From NCBI GenBank assembly GCA_003254905.1, contig QANU01013744.1:625046-689045 (forward strand): a stretch of DNA of 64,000 nt, in the 5' to 3' direction. Both the position numbers and the translations under genes were made by a program. Numbering within the stretch: the first letter of the stretch is position 1; each line of letters opens with the position of its first letter. This DNA is from Nissolia schottii. Taxonomy: Eukaryota; Streptophyta; Magnoliopsida; Fabales; Fabaceae. Below are positions 44,510 to 57,400 of the stretch, in pieces. The notes beneath the pieces were generated by a model. That model saw only the letters and a program-made list of their open reading frames with translations. It did no database searches and was not told the DNA's origin.

Positions 44510-45855
44510 GGCGCAATTGTGCACTAAAATTGTTCACAATATAATGTGTTTTTAATGATGTTATTGTTTGTTCACTCATGTTGTTAATGTTTGTGCAACT
44601 ACATTATTAAAGTTTGTGCACGCTAATGAAAATTGAGAAGCGTGAATCGCGTGTGCGTGTACGTTTAAGTGCAGAGTGGGGATTCATGAGGGAGTAAGGA
44701 TTCCTAATGGCCTAAACGTATTTAATACGTGGTGGATGTATGGTGGCACATAAAATGGTGTACATGTAGCACTACCAATATATTTTTATTTAAAAATATT
44801 TTGTGTACACCAGTTTTTACTACCACCAATTATACACCACATTTAATTCATATTTTCTCTCTCTTCTCCCACGCTCTCCCTCTCCCTCACGCTCATCTTC
44901 TTTTTTCTTTTATTCCATTTTCTTTTTTCTCTCTTCTCCCCCTGCTCTCCCTTCATTTTTTTAATCTTTGTTTTTCCTCATTTATTACAAACACTATTTT
45001 TCTTCATCTTTTTTTTCCCAGTTTTACTTCATTTTTTTTATTTATCACATACGCTATCTTGATATAAACTTTTCTTTATTTTTCTTCTTCGTTTTTTCTT
45101 CTTTGTAAAATGTTATAGATCCCAAAATTTTCATTTTCATTTCCATCATAGTTTTTGTTTCTGGTTATTCAAAAGTTTCTACATATGTGTAAAAAAATTT
45201 GTGTATGATTATTGAAAAGTTTGTGTACGTGAGAACCAAAGTTTTCTTCTTCATCTTTGTTTTCATTTTTGTTTCTATCACATTCTTCATTTTTTATTAT
45301 TCAAAAGTTTGTGCATGTGTGTAGAAAAAATTGTACATTCTTGTTTAAAAGTTTGAGCATGCAAGCACCAAAGTTTTCTTCTTCGTCTTTGCTATGTTTT
45401 CATTTTCGTCATTTTCTTTGTTTCTGGTCATTCAAAAGTTTGTGCAAAAAAGTTTATACAGTCTTGTTCAAAAGTTTGTATATGCGAGCACCTAAGTTTT
45501 CTTCTTCGTCCTTTTTGTTTCATTTTTGTCTCATTCTTTATTTTGGATTGGTGAAAAGTTTGCGTATGTGAGTTCAAAAGTTTGTATATTTACTTTAAAA
45601 TATTTATACATGGTAGATAGTGAATTCACACACTTAGAGTGTGAGTGAGAAGTGTGAAAGAGAGTGTGACAGTTATTTTTTGTTATTTAACGCGCCACCA
45701 ATTCACTTTGATATGGTTTCATATTTTAAAAAAAATATGCATGTATGTAAAAAAGTTTGTGCACGTGGTTGTCATTGTGTATACTATATTACCCATATAT
45801 TGTCTATACGGTGACAGAAAATGTGACGTACACGTAACATTTCTGATTTTTATTA
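44510..45855 (+). repeat. Two adjacent copies of the GTTTGTGCA repeat family
   Basis: 44510-44776 is a right-hand end finishing GGTGTACATGTAGCAC, similar to the right end at 25050-25097. 44777-45855 is a longer copy with about ten AAAGTTTGTGCAYG motifs, matching 21700-22413 in order of blocks and finishing ACGTACACGTAACATT. Open frames in it are low-complexity Phe/Ser-rich artefacts of T-rich DNA. Confidence 0.6.
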
Positions 45856-46377
45856 GCCACCTCACTTCATAAAAGATAGGTGTCCGAAAGATAGAATGTA
45901 TATATGGAAAAATTTTATTATATATATATTTAAAATTTTTGTGAGCAGTCGAGCCAACCTACAAACTCATGAACGCATTAAAAAATGGGTCAAACATATA
46001 TTTTTAACTTACCTTAAAAAAATTGGCATGCCCTTAATGCGGGTTGGCCCGCGATGGTCACCCAGATTGTCATTCCTACATTTATGTGCATGTAATTTTC
46101 ATTTTTCTTTTTTTTGGTTTTGAACCAAACTGTTAAAACAGCAATCTTTAGGGAAAAAATTGTAAATTTTCTCTAAAATTATTATAGTATTTAATTTAGT
46201 ATAAGATCGTGAGATTCAAATAAATACTTCTTTGAAAAAGTATTGACGGTTTATAGTTTTTGTAATTTCTAACGACGTTGATACTGCTTCTTGGACAAAG
46301 ACCCTCTTTATGAAGTTGATACTTGACGATAGCTAAAATTAGAGCTTGAAAAAGAAAAAAAAAAAAAATAGATTAAT
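45856..46377. other. Upstream region of the TRAPP-like gene
   Basis: AT-rich, without a recognised gene. The promoter of the downstream gene should lie in its right part, but no TATA box is obvious. Confidence 0.4.
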
Positions 46378-46396
46378 TTGCAAAACTTGCATCAGA

Positions 46397-46435
46397 ATGA
46401 GAAAGACGATGAGATCGAGAGCGCGCCCTCTATGA
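46397..46435 (+). other. Possible upstream ORF in the 5' UTR
   Basis: ATG at 46397 opens a 12-codon frame ending TGA at 46435, within the inferred non-coding first exon of the following gene (exon end 46518). Four of its codons are Arg and one is Lys. It could lower translation of the main ORF if transcription starts upstream of it, which the sequence alone cannot show. Confidence 0.4.
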
Positions 46436-46705
46436 TCGAACTCGCTCATCTTCGTAACTGCAACTTCGAATCTCTATTCTCCACCTCGCTTTTCTTCTGC
46501 TCCAACCTTTCATTACAGGTAACCTTCGAAAAAATCAATTTTCAAATTCGTTTTCATTCTCGTTTTGCTCATCGGTGCATTGTTGAACCAAAATTCCGCT
46601 TCGTTTCCATGTTTCGGAATTCCACAATTATGCAATACAATTGGCGTGTTCACCGAAACAAATCGTTTTGAACCTGCAGACAAGTGCTTCGTTTTTTGTG
46701 GCTCG

Positions 46706-49700
46706 ATGAATTTTTTGATGCGGTCGACATCAACCGTATATGCGGAACGGACACTGATTCCGGAATCGCGCGTGGAAACACGCCCTAGGTCTGCGTCTGG
46801 ATCTTCCTTGGAGACACTCGCGTCTCAGGATCCGAATGCACGCTATGATGATGATGCCGTCATCGCTGGTCTGAATTCAAGGAATGACTTGCCACTTGTA
46901 CCGGATAAGCACTTGGATGTGTCTGAACAAGAAGGGTGGATCACCATTCCAAACAGTATGTCTAATGTCTTCATTTTTTAAAATTTTTTTTTGCAGCTTG
47001 TGTGCTCTTTTTGATTCCTTTGTGTGACAGACAGAATTTAGGATATGATCACTAAATTCTGAGCGATATGTGGTTGCAATGTATTGCTGTGATATTTGTT
47101 TTTGCTGATGAATATCTGTCCTAGATAGAGCAATGTTGCACAATAACGAAGTATTGACAGAATCTTTGACAGAAGTCATGATGTTTGTTGGATGAAATAA
47201 AGTAGTATAGCCCACTTATCAATCTAAGGGCTACTAATCATGTCAAATCATTGCTTTCTAGCATTTATCTATTTATCTTTGAATGGAGGGCTTTGGCCAG
47301 AAACTCACTTCGTGATTTGTTAGTGTGAAATAGGAGGAACTGGTTGTTCTCTTGTGTGCCATTAAACATGAGCTTAGCATAGAATAGATACATCTTAAAT
47401 TGTAATGTACTGATTGCAAAGGGTTTAATTGCTGTAGAGAGGATATCAACTTGGAGTTGTAATGTGGCCTAAGATTTAGAATTGAGGACAGTGTCACTAT
47501 TTTCTGCTAATAATCAATGCTGAAATTGCGCCAAACCATTAGCCTTTTCTGGCTAGATTTACTCTTATTTATTATTATTGGAAGATGACAGATATTATGA
47601 AATATATTTTTTCCCATGAAACTAAGCATAAAGTGAAAGAAACATTGTACCAGGACTGTGCCCCCCCAGATACTTAATTTCAGTGGAATTGGTACGTAAA
47701 TGGGGTACCTGTGAGTTTCCCAGTAGTAATCATTAGAGGAAGTGGGATACTGCCAGTTTTCTCTTCTCTTCTAGGTCTAGAAGCAATTTGTTAATTTGGT
47801 TTATGCTTAGCACATGACTAAAATTATGATCATAGCATGGTTTTTGTTAACATTAAGTTCAATGGCAGAGTTAGGCAAAACAATTTATTTTTAAGTGTTT
47901 CCTCTTATACGTGATGTTATGCGTGAGATTGCTCTGCATATAAAACGTGATAAATCTAATTCTCAATTTGTTATTTTTTTGGCAGAGGAACTTCCTGAAA
48001 ACTGGAATCATGTGCCAGATATACAGTCCCTGTGCTCTCTAGATCGTTCCTTTCTTTTTCCTGGTAATAGACTATTTTATTCTTTGAATACATGAATCTC
48101 AATTTTGGCAAATGTGATTTGGTCAGCTGGCTTCCACAAAAGTTTAGCGGACCTAATTTATACATGTAATTCAGGTGAACAAGTTCATATCTTGGCATGC
48201 TTGTCTGCCTGTAAGCAGGATACAGACATTATTACTCCATTTGAAGTTGCTGCAGTGACGAGTAAGAACGGTACAGATCATGGCCCCGAGAAAGAAAATG
48301 GAAACATTGAAAACAGAAACAATTCAGTATCTAGGGAAGGGGAACTGAGTACCAGTGGTGAAGAGCATCTGGAGGATGTTACTGATGGTGAACTTCGTAG
48401 GATTGAGGTTCACAGACGACAAACTGCGTTGTTGAAAACATTTGAGAATTCTCACTTCTTTGTGAGAATTTCTGAGTCTGACGAACCCCTTTGGTCCAAA
48501 AGAGTCTCTTCAGGAAAAAATTCCAACTCTTCTGAAGCAAATGGTGTAAAGGCAATCAAAATTAAAGAGGCTGCATTGCCTTCTACTAGTGTGGCTATTG
48601 ACAGAGGAAATTTTGATGCAACTATTTCTGGCGGATTGGTGAGAAATTCTGTGAAGTGTTATGCTCTGCCTAATGGAGACATAGTGGTATGTGCCACAAC
48701 TTTGGAAACTATGATCATTTTAGTCGATCTAAAAACTTGCAAGGCAGACAAGGATGTTTTGTTTGTATGAATCTTAGGGTGTGTTTGGAATCAAATAAAA
48801 CAGGAAGTGATTTGAATTGATTTGATTTATAAATCAAATATCATGTTTGGAAATAGTTAAATAAAATGGAATTTGAATTGATTTGGGAATTAGTTATTAT
48901 GTTTAGAATACATTAAATAAAATGGGTGTGTTTGGAATGATTAAAAATAGGAATTGATTTGATTTGACATGAGTTTAAACTTAAAAGCAAATCTATTCCC
49001 ATCATATCCTATCAAATTTGATAGAATTTCAAAACTAAAGAACCAAATTCCATGGGATTTGTAAATGAACTCAATTCTTTTTTTTTTTTTTTTTTTAAAA
49101 CAACTGTTGAGTTTCATGTGCAGAAGAAGAACACAGGAGGCACCGGAATAATAAGAGAAAGGGAAAATTATATTATGGTATAGTTGTGTCTCATTAGCTT
49201 AGAAAGAGAATCACTACATAATAAAAGGAAATCAACCTAGAATAAACTAAATCTATCTATTTTTATTCTTAACAACAACCAAACACCATGTAACAATATT
49301 TAATTTAGAAATAAATCAATTCCAATATTTTGCTATTCCAAACACACCCTTAAAGTTCCACTGTCAAATGGAGTAATCATTTTAGTTAAATTTGGGACTG
49401 AGCCTTGTAAGTTCTCCTGGTTTCTTCCCCTTTAAAGGATAACCCAGTGCATGAGGCTCCTACTTGGTGGGGGTTTGGGGAGGGTAAATGTACTCATCCT
49501 TACACCCACAATTAGTGTGGTTGTTTCCAAGTTTCAAACCCTTGACCTTCAGGTTACAAGGTTGCTACCTTTCCATTGCGTTGAGGCTATAATACTTATG
49601 TAGTTATGATAATACTTATGTAGTTATGATCATTCTTGAGCTTTATAGAACATTTCTTCTATAACTAGGAGTTTGTTGTTTCACACTTTTATTTCACCTG

Positions 49701-52700
49701 CTATTGCTTTTGTCTCTCCTTTGCATTGAACTATAGCATATTTGTTTAATTTAATGTTTCTGTAAGTGGTCCCTGGCTTGCCTCTTTAATTTAATGCTTC
49801 TGAAGGAATTCATGAAATTTTGTTGGTGGTATCCCAGTTGATCAATAGCTGCATTCTATATAGAGTTGTGTTATGACGGATTCGAGTCTATATTTTATTA
49901 TGGGCCAGATAACATGGCAAAGAAAAACCACAAGAGCACACCTAGTATGAACCAAACTTATTTTACCAACGTCACCAACATGTTTCTTCATACTGCACAA
50001 TCAATTGACACATTCCTTACATGTACCATGTACAGGGTGTGCATTTATTTTGGTTGCAATTTTACATCTTGTACTCGTATTCATCCAACCAATTTAACAC
50101 AGTGAGAACAAAAACTTAATGAAGTTGCAATACTCATCGTTAGATTTTTCGTGTGAATTATATTGTTGGTAATAATAAAATGATAAGATAATTTTGTTTT
50201 TCATATAACACAATATCTTATATAATATTAGCCCAAATATTGTATATAAACGTTTTATAAAATAGTGTTATATGAGGAAAAAAAATTATATTATCATTTT
50301 TTTAATATAAATGACACAAAATCTAATGATGAGCATTGCTGCTCTTTGTTCTATCTGATGACACTAGATGTAAAATCGTAACCAAAATAAATATATAGAC
50401 GAAACAAAGAACTGCAATATTGTATGTGTAAGGAATGTGCCAATTGATTGTGCTGTATGAAGAAACATGGTGGTGACGTTAGTAAAATAAATAAATTAAA
50501 AAGAGAATTATTCTGTGAAACAAGTTTGGATCATATTAGTTACATGTACTCTTGTGGTTTTTCTTTGCCTCGTTAATGGGTCCATAGTAAAATATATAGA
50601 GTCGAGGCAGTCCTAACACAATTCTTCTATATAACTTAATCTTGAGGCGTTTTAATCCTTCATTGTGCAAAATCCTTTGTTTATATGACTGGGTAATCTC
50701 ATATATGAAGATTTCTGATCTAATTTTGTTTTATTGTTTGGAAGGATGCAGGTTCTTTTACAGGTGAATGTTGGTGTAAATTTTCTTAGAGATCCTTGTA
50801 TAGAGATTCTCCAATTTGAAAGGTGTCCGGAGAGAGTAGTGCCTCCTGACAACCAGTTCAATGCAGTTCACACAAATGAGGATCCGTGTGCAGAATTGTT
50901 AAATTGGATACTTCCATTGGATAACTCTCTTTCCCCTCGCCTTCTGTCTTCTTATTCAACATCAAATACAGGAATTGGTTCCAATTTTTCAGCATCATCT
51001 GGCAATTTCAGAAGTTACTCCATGTCATCATTACCCCAAAGTACAAGTGCTCCAGCTGCTCCTGTTAAAGCAGCTAGTTCTAAGCCAAACTTTGACCTTG
51101 AAAATCGGAATCAAACATCTCAGAAATTTTTATTTAAAAAAACTGTCTTCGAAGGACTTTTATCTTTTCGAGGGGTCTCATTGGAGCGAGAAAGATTTTC
51201 TGTCTGCTGTGGATTAGAAGGCATCCATACTCCTGGGAGAAGGTGGAGAAGAAAACTTGAGATAATACAACCTGTAGAGATTCATTCTTTTGCTGCTGAC
51301 TGCAATTCAGAGGATCTTCTCTGTGTTCAAATAAAGGTTTGAACTGCAATGTCATTGTAGCAAATTATTTGATAAACTTTCTATGTTTTATGTCTATTGT
51401 TTATTATGTTATCATGCTTCTCTTTTGGGCCTTTGTACTATTATTTGTTTTTTAGTTCTTCTTTGTTTAATTTTTCTTAAGTTGTTCTCCAGAATGTTGC
51501 TCCTGCAAATGCTCCAGATGTTGTGATATTTATAGATGCCATATCTATTGTCTTGGAGGAGTCTACAAAATGTGGACCACTATCATCATTTCCAATTTCA
51601 TGTATTGAAGCTGGACATGACCATTCTTTACCAAATCTAGCCCTCAGGTTGTTGTCCTAAATATTCATCTTAACATTGTTTCTAACTTCCTATTGTTACT
51701 TATTATGCTGCAATGCTTACCTGGCTATTGAGTTGCATGCTTACGCTGAAGTACTCTCCCCTCTCAAAAGGAAAAAAGAATAAAAGAAACCCTGCAAAAG
51801 AGAGGCAAATGTATGGATTCAATAAGGTAGAGAGAGGTGAGGTGAGGTGGCGGGAGGCGTAGTGTATATTGAAAGAATTTGATTTATTAGCAAGCTTCCT
51901 TTGTCCTTTCTCCCATCATTTTTTAGGTTAAAAGATAATCTTTTACATTAACAGAATTCAACCATGTGATTGAATTTTGTAAAAGGGTTTCTACCACATT
52001 TTCAGAGAAGAAACTTAATAATAATAATAATAATAAGCTTGAATGAACTCTTATGGGAGGAAGAGAAGGAAGGGTTGAATTATTTTTTTATTTGTTGCCT
52101 ACTTGGTCATTTTGCATGTATGTGATTCACTTGTTAATAATTGTTAAAATATAAAACTATTCATTTTCTTCTGCCTTGAAGTTTAAGCTTTTGGGAGGGA
52201 TAGTTCCCAACATGGTATGAAAACTTCTTTGACTAAGAGGTTTAAAGTTCAATCCTTACTACCCAAATTTTCTAACTATTAACCTTGTGTGAGAGGCTTC
52301 ATTTGACTCTCTACCTAACATCTTAAGGTTTTGGGAGAGATGGTTTGTGACAATAATTCAGTGTATACATAATGCATCAAATATCTGAAAAATAAATTGG
52401 TGAAAAATATGTCTATCACTGTTTTTGACAAAATTACAGCTCATAGATGGTGAAAGCAACTTGTATTTCTTGAGTGCATGAATATGTATCTTTTGTGTTG
52501 AAAACTGAAATCAATCTGATTAGCTATCAGGAAAATAAGGAAAGAGAGTTAAATTTGCCCTGTGAAATTCAGAGTTTGGTTTATGTGATTAACTCTAATA
52601 ATCTTCTTCATCTTATTAGAAGTTTGTAATTACAGGAGAGGTGATGAGCATTCTTTTGTCCTTAAGCCAGCAACTACTTTGTGGAAGAGTCTCAAGTTTC

Positions 52701-54463
52701 CGGTTCATAGAAGTTCCCTATTTTCAAAGTTGCAGTTTGGAAATAGAACATCAAAATTAAGTCTGGACGGAAGGAAGGTTGCTTCAGTTAATGATCATTA
52801 TGCAATTGTGGTGTCATGTCGGTGCAATTATTCAGGTAGGCCTTTTGGCCTTCCATTTCTTTGCTTCTCTTCTATCTAATGAAGGTGTTAATTAGTTGTT
52901 TTCGTGGGGGATTTTGTGGTTAATCTAGCATCAAGGTTGTTCTTTAAACAACCAACCAGTTGGCAGCCACGTATCTCTAAGGATATTATGATCTCTGTTG
53001 CGTCAGAGATGTCAGGACAATCTCCTGGACCTTATGCAACCCGACAACTTCCTGTGCAGGTTAATATTTGTTTAGCTATTGTTTATCTCAAATTGGGGCT
53101 TTGGATGGGAAATCATTTAGTTTTGTTTGAAAACTTTCCTGCTTAAATTACACTTGTTTTTATACTTTTATCAGCAATCACAATTAGTTTAACTTAATTG
53201 CTTCAATTTGATCAGATCTTAACTCTTCAAGCTTCAAATTTGACATCTGAAGATCTAACATTGACAATGCTTGCTCCAGCATCCTTTACTTCACCCCCTT
53301 CAGTGGTCTCCCTGAATTCACCCACGACTCCAATGAGTCCGTTTATTGGTTTCGCCGAGTTTTTAGGAAGAGTAAATAGTGGTAGAGGTATTGTTGCCAC
53401 CCAAGGACAGAGTTTCACTTCCGTTGTAAAAGAAAATGAGAAACCAAGCTATGATGGTGAAGATCAGGCAGTTTCTATGAGTGATGATGTCATTCCTAAT
53501 TCTGGCCTGAGTTGTACTCATCTATGGCTGCAGAGTAAAGTTCCACTTGGGTAATGTATCAGATCTTGTTTGTATTTCTGTAACTTTTTTTGACCTGAGA
53601 CTGATTGATTTAAAGCCATGTTTGGGTCACATCAGATGTATTCCATCTCATTCCATAGCCACCATCAAGCTTGAACTACTTCCATTGACCGATGGCATAA
53701 TTACACTCGACACTTTGCAAGTTGACATCAAGGAAAAAGGTAAGGATTGCTACTATTTTACTGTTTGTCTTCTTAACTACTTTAAGCATCTATCTAAAGG
53801 AATATTTGATCAATAAGATTTCATGTGAAGATGAAGTGCTGTCTATGTCTAGGATCTGTTGTTTCCATGGATGTGTGGTTATTTTCAAGTATCACCTATC
53901 TGTGTAACAGCCAGGGGCATAGCCTAGGATGCATTTCCATCCCCTTCATTTATTATACCAAATATTATCTCTTCAATAAGGTACGTGTGTAATTCTGTGT
54001 GTTAGCCCCCCTCTAATTTAACTCCTGTCTCCACCTCTGGTAACAGCAAAGATGTAACTTAAGTATAGCACTTTCTTGTCATGCATTTTGTAAGATCTCG
54101 TGTGGGCTTCCCTTAGCAGTGACGTTTCTGTGAAAGTGTCAATTTCACTCCATTTCATATTGTTAATTGTTCTGCATGGAACTAGTCATTTGTTTCCACC
54201 ATCATCCCTTTGGGTATTTACACGTCAAAAGCATTACCACTGATAAGTAAAGACTATATACAAAGAACATTGGTTTGTTTTGTGGATTCTGCTTTATTCC
54301 TCAGCCGAAACAGTTTTTTCTTCTTTGCATCATTCAAAATGCCAATTATGATATAGCGTTGGTTCTCACTTGAATACATTTTGGTGTAACAGGTATTACC
54401 TATATCCCTGAGTGCTCTCTAAAGATAAATGCAACTTCCAGCATTTCCAAGGGGATTATGTAG
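46706..54463 (+). CDS. Conserved plant protein with Trs65/TRAPP-like C-terminus (possibly TRIPP), 806 aa
   Basis: A non-coding exon ends at 46518. Ten coding exons follow: 46706-46955 (exon itself from 46680), 47986-48063, 48175-48686, 50752-51336, 51493-51647, 52636-52835, 52929-53059, 53216-53550, 53636-53739 and 54393-54463. All have GT-AG borders and matching phases. I recognise the family as single-copy plant proteins without enzyme motifs. Conserved blocks are EGWITIPNKELPENW, FLFPGEQVHILACL, SFRGVSLERERFSV, GRRWRRKLEIIQPVEIHSFA, RLFFKQPTSWQPR, LTLQASNLTSEDLTL and LPLTDGIITLDTLQ. The C-terminal third reads like the Ig-like beta-sandwich domains of TRAPPII subunits such as Trs65, and the plant-specific TRAPPII component TRIPP is my best guess; that assignment is tentative. 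A Ser-rich stretch with FRSYSMSSLPQ (about residue 366) may be phosphorylated. The start MNFLMRSTST is the first ATG after the UTR intron. Confidence 0.85.
48777..49349. mobile_element. Tourist-like MITE in intron
   Basis: The ends GGGTGTGTTTGGAATCAAAT and, in reverse complement, GGGTGTGTTTGGAATAGCAA are flanked on both sides by TTA, the PIF/Harbinger target duplication. A second internal GGGTGTGTTTGGAATGATTA at about 48924 suggests an older nested or duplicated end. A long T tract lies at 49078-49096. It starts 90 bases after the exon ending at 48686. Confidence 0.85.
49445..49588 (-). mobile_element. Au-type SINE, minus strand, in the same intron
   Basis: Read on the minus strand it begins GCCTCAACGCAATGGAAAGG (box A area) and contains AAGGTCAAGGGTTTGAAACT (box B, GGTTTGAAAC), then TTACCCTCCCCAAACCCCCA and GGAGCCTCATGCACTGGG at the 3' side. 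This order is that of the widespread tRNA-derived Au SINE family. Next to its 5' end a 20-base unit (ATAATACTTATGTAGTTATG) is duplicated in tandem at 49589-49628. Confidence 0.75.
49857..50634. mobile_element. Long hairpin (foldback) element in the same intron
   Basis: Arms of about 200 bases pair: the left arm has GGCAAAGAAAAACCACAAGA, ACCAACGTCACCAACATGTT and GCACAATCAATTGACACATT, and the right arm has their reverse complements with few changes. Pairing resumes further in (GCAATACTCATCGTTAGATT against AATCTAATGATGAGCATTGC), so nearly the whole 780 bases could fold on itself. It ends 117 bases before the next exon. It has no coding capacity. Confidence 0.85.
52018..52036. repeat. (AAT)n microsatellite in intron
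   Basis: About six AAT units in the intron 51648-52635 of the TRAPP-like gene. Confidence 0.85.
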
Positions 54464-57400
54464 AATGGATCTATGGCTAGTTGCATTGCCTTCTCCATTT
54501 TCATCGAGCATCGAAACAAAAATGAATGATTTGTTTACCTAATCCTGGAAATGCTCTGGCGACTTACTCTAATGGCACAAAATGGATGACTTCCTTTCCT
54601 GAATTTTAGAACTGGTCTTGCGACTTGCTCTCAATGGCACAAAAGCAGGTGTCTTCCGGTAGCCACTCAGTTCAGAAATTCGATAGGGTTGGCATGTCAG
54701 GTGTATCTTAAACATAGAGTTTCACTTTGTATTGTAAATCACAAGATTAAATAGATACTTGTTACATACCCTTTTAAGGGGAAGAATGTTGTAGTCTTCA
54801 TGGATGATTTTTTTCCTTTTTTGTTGTTGTGAAGATGTACGTATACTGATATATTAATGTACCCTTAAGAGTTAAAAGAAGGAATTGCCTGTTGATAAAT
54901 TGCATTGGACAGTTGCAACTAAATGCTCTTCCGATTGACCATCTAATTTACCTTTTTTTCACCCTATATGTGTGGATGTAGTGGTTAGAAATAGGGAGGG
55001 AAAGGCCAATTTTTCATTGAGTAAATATTGATTTGTTGGGAATATTCCTGAAATGAAAATAACATGAGATTATTTTTTGAACTTTTGATTTTTCCTTATT
55101 CACTTTTAGCTGGTGGAAGTTGTCAATGAGCAGAAGTTTTAGCATATTCTTGTCCTGCGCTTGAGTGAAATGTAAAAACTAGGTGCAATTTCGCCTAAAT
55201 CGTAATTCGCTGAAGCATATTCCGACGGCACATGTAATTCGTTGAAGCATGCGTCATTGTGGTTATATTTTTTTGGGGATGACCTCCTTTCACTATTTAA
55301 TTTTTGGTCGAAACCTCCTTTTCACTATTTAATTTTTATGTAACTACTACACCAGGATACTCATCGTTGGATTGAAGCGTGTCTTCAGATTGGACCAGGC
55401 CCATTTATGGATTACAGGAAGATTTATTTTACTTTTGCTGAACATTAAATCTAATACATGCAAATAAACAAATATGGCAGATAATCACTAATTTTCCGAT
55501 TAAGCATAGAATTAAATAACTAAAGCAATAATTCTGAACCAAAAAAAGAAGAAGCAATAATTAGTAATTCGTTTTGAATCTAAATATCAAATTTACAATT
55601 TCCTAAGTGAGGGATTAATTGATGTGAGTATCATAAATGAAAAACACTTCAATAATTTCATTGCATCTATACAATTATTTTTATGATTGCAGTTACACGT
55701 GGAGGATGTTAATACGTTGTTAAAAAGTGTTTGAGTAGTGATGCGCTTAAGTTTAGGGAAGACTGGCAGTATTCTCATTGTCACCTGGTTTTGAAGTCTT
55801 TTATTAATTTCTTCAGCCCTTCAAGTAATTAGTTATTGCTACAAAGTCCTAAGATATGTACAAAATTTGTGTGCTGTGCATTTAGACACGTAGCCAGCTG
55901 ATGAGCATGAAAGCTTTGTGTGAGCTTTGTAAGGCACAAACACCGAACATGAAGGAAGGCGATCTCAACCTGCAAACTGAACGTGAAGGAACCTTGATCT
56001 AACGCATTCCATGTTAGAGTAAACTTTTAAGAGTTTGACAAGCATGATAACAAAGAAGGTTTCATATGTGCACGCACATACTGGCAATTAATGCTGGGGT
56101 ATTTAGACACTCGTGAATTGCCTAAGACAGACTCTTGTGCTAAAAAGAGAGATGGCGCATATATGAATGATGACAAAGTCAGGGTTGGACGGGGGCAATT
56201 TACAAGTGCTAGCTAGCTAGGCAGCAGTAGCCAAAGTCAGGAGGCATTGTCGAAAAATGTTTAGCTTAGAAAGTCAAAGTTGCCAATGAAACATTCAATC
56301 AAATTTACGTACTAAATAATAAGGAGAATGGGCATAATGTATGAGCGTCACCGAATGTTAGAGGCCGGAGGAATAGTCACATTAACATTTCTCATTGTGG
56401 TTGTTGCAAACAATTAGGCCACACTTGGAAGACTGACTTGTGCACATGCATGCATGCTTCAAGAAATGATCAGATGGTAAAAACAAGTGGTCGGCATCGA
56501 ACGAGAGATCTTCAAAACTGATATTGTAGATGACAATGTGGGGTATTCGAGCAACAGTGTTGACGAAATATATGCTTAGTAACTCGCAACAACTCTTATT
56601 TATTACTAACTATAACTTTTGACCCAGTGTACATGATTATTGTTGATTATGTCTGGTGATTGTGATTATATAGGAATTGTACACTTCCATGGTGTGTATC
56701 ACAAGGGAGATGGAGTACTATTGACTGCATAATGTTATTTATGTCCTTTTCAGTGATGCTATAACCAATGATGTTATAACAGCTAAATGCTTATTTTATG
56801 TCATTTTCAGTGATGTATGGATTAGTTAGTGACTCATTTTGTTGCTTTATGCATGATGTTTGGTTGATGTGGCAAGTGGAGTTTGAAACTACATTGCAAT
56901 TTTTAATTTTATTTACATAAAGACGTACGTTGTGTTGTGACGTGCACTTAATGTTCTAGACCATGTGTAAGACTTTGATGTTTCGAATCATGTGTAGATC
57001 CTTTTGTAACTTGTAATTTATTGCCAGAGTAATCAAACTAATAGTGGTGTGTTTTTAATGTGATCATCTACATTTTCTGGGAATGTGAATGCGTAATATA
57101 TTACCATGCTTTCTTGGTTAGTAACAAGGTGATGGTTTGAATTTCAATGGATTAGATTAGCTTTCACACGTTGGAGAAGGAGGAAAGATAAAGAATAATG
57201 ATTGAGCTGTAATTCAAAGAGGTGGACTTCTGATACCACCTGTCAATGGTGGGAGATTCCTTTTCTTTCCCTTCACTTTATTGTGATGGAAGCATGGTCT
57301 TTGGAATCAACCTTGACTTGAGCATGTCTATTCTTTAGGTTGTATTGGAGAGTTGGTGTAAATTTTCTAATGGAAAGATTCAGTTATTTACAAGTATATT

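Noticed and set aside
44729-45571. Phe/Ser-rich frames that look like membrane proteins
   Set aside because: They are translations of T-rich repeat DNA, the same repeat gives different frames in its other copies, and there is no conserved protein.
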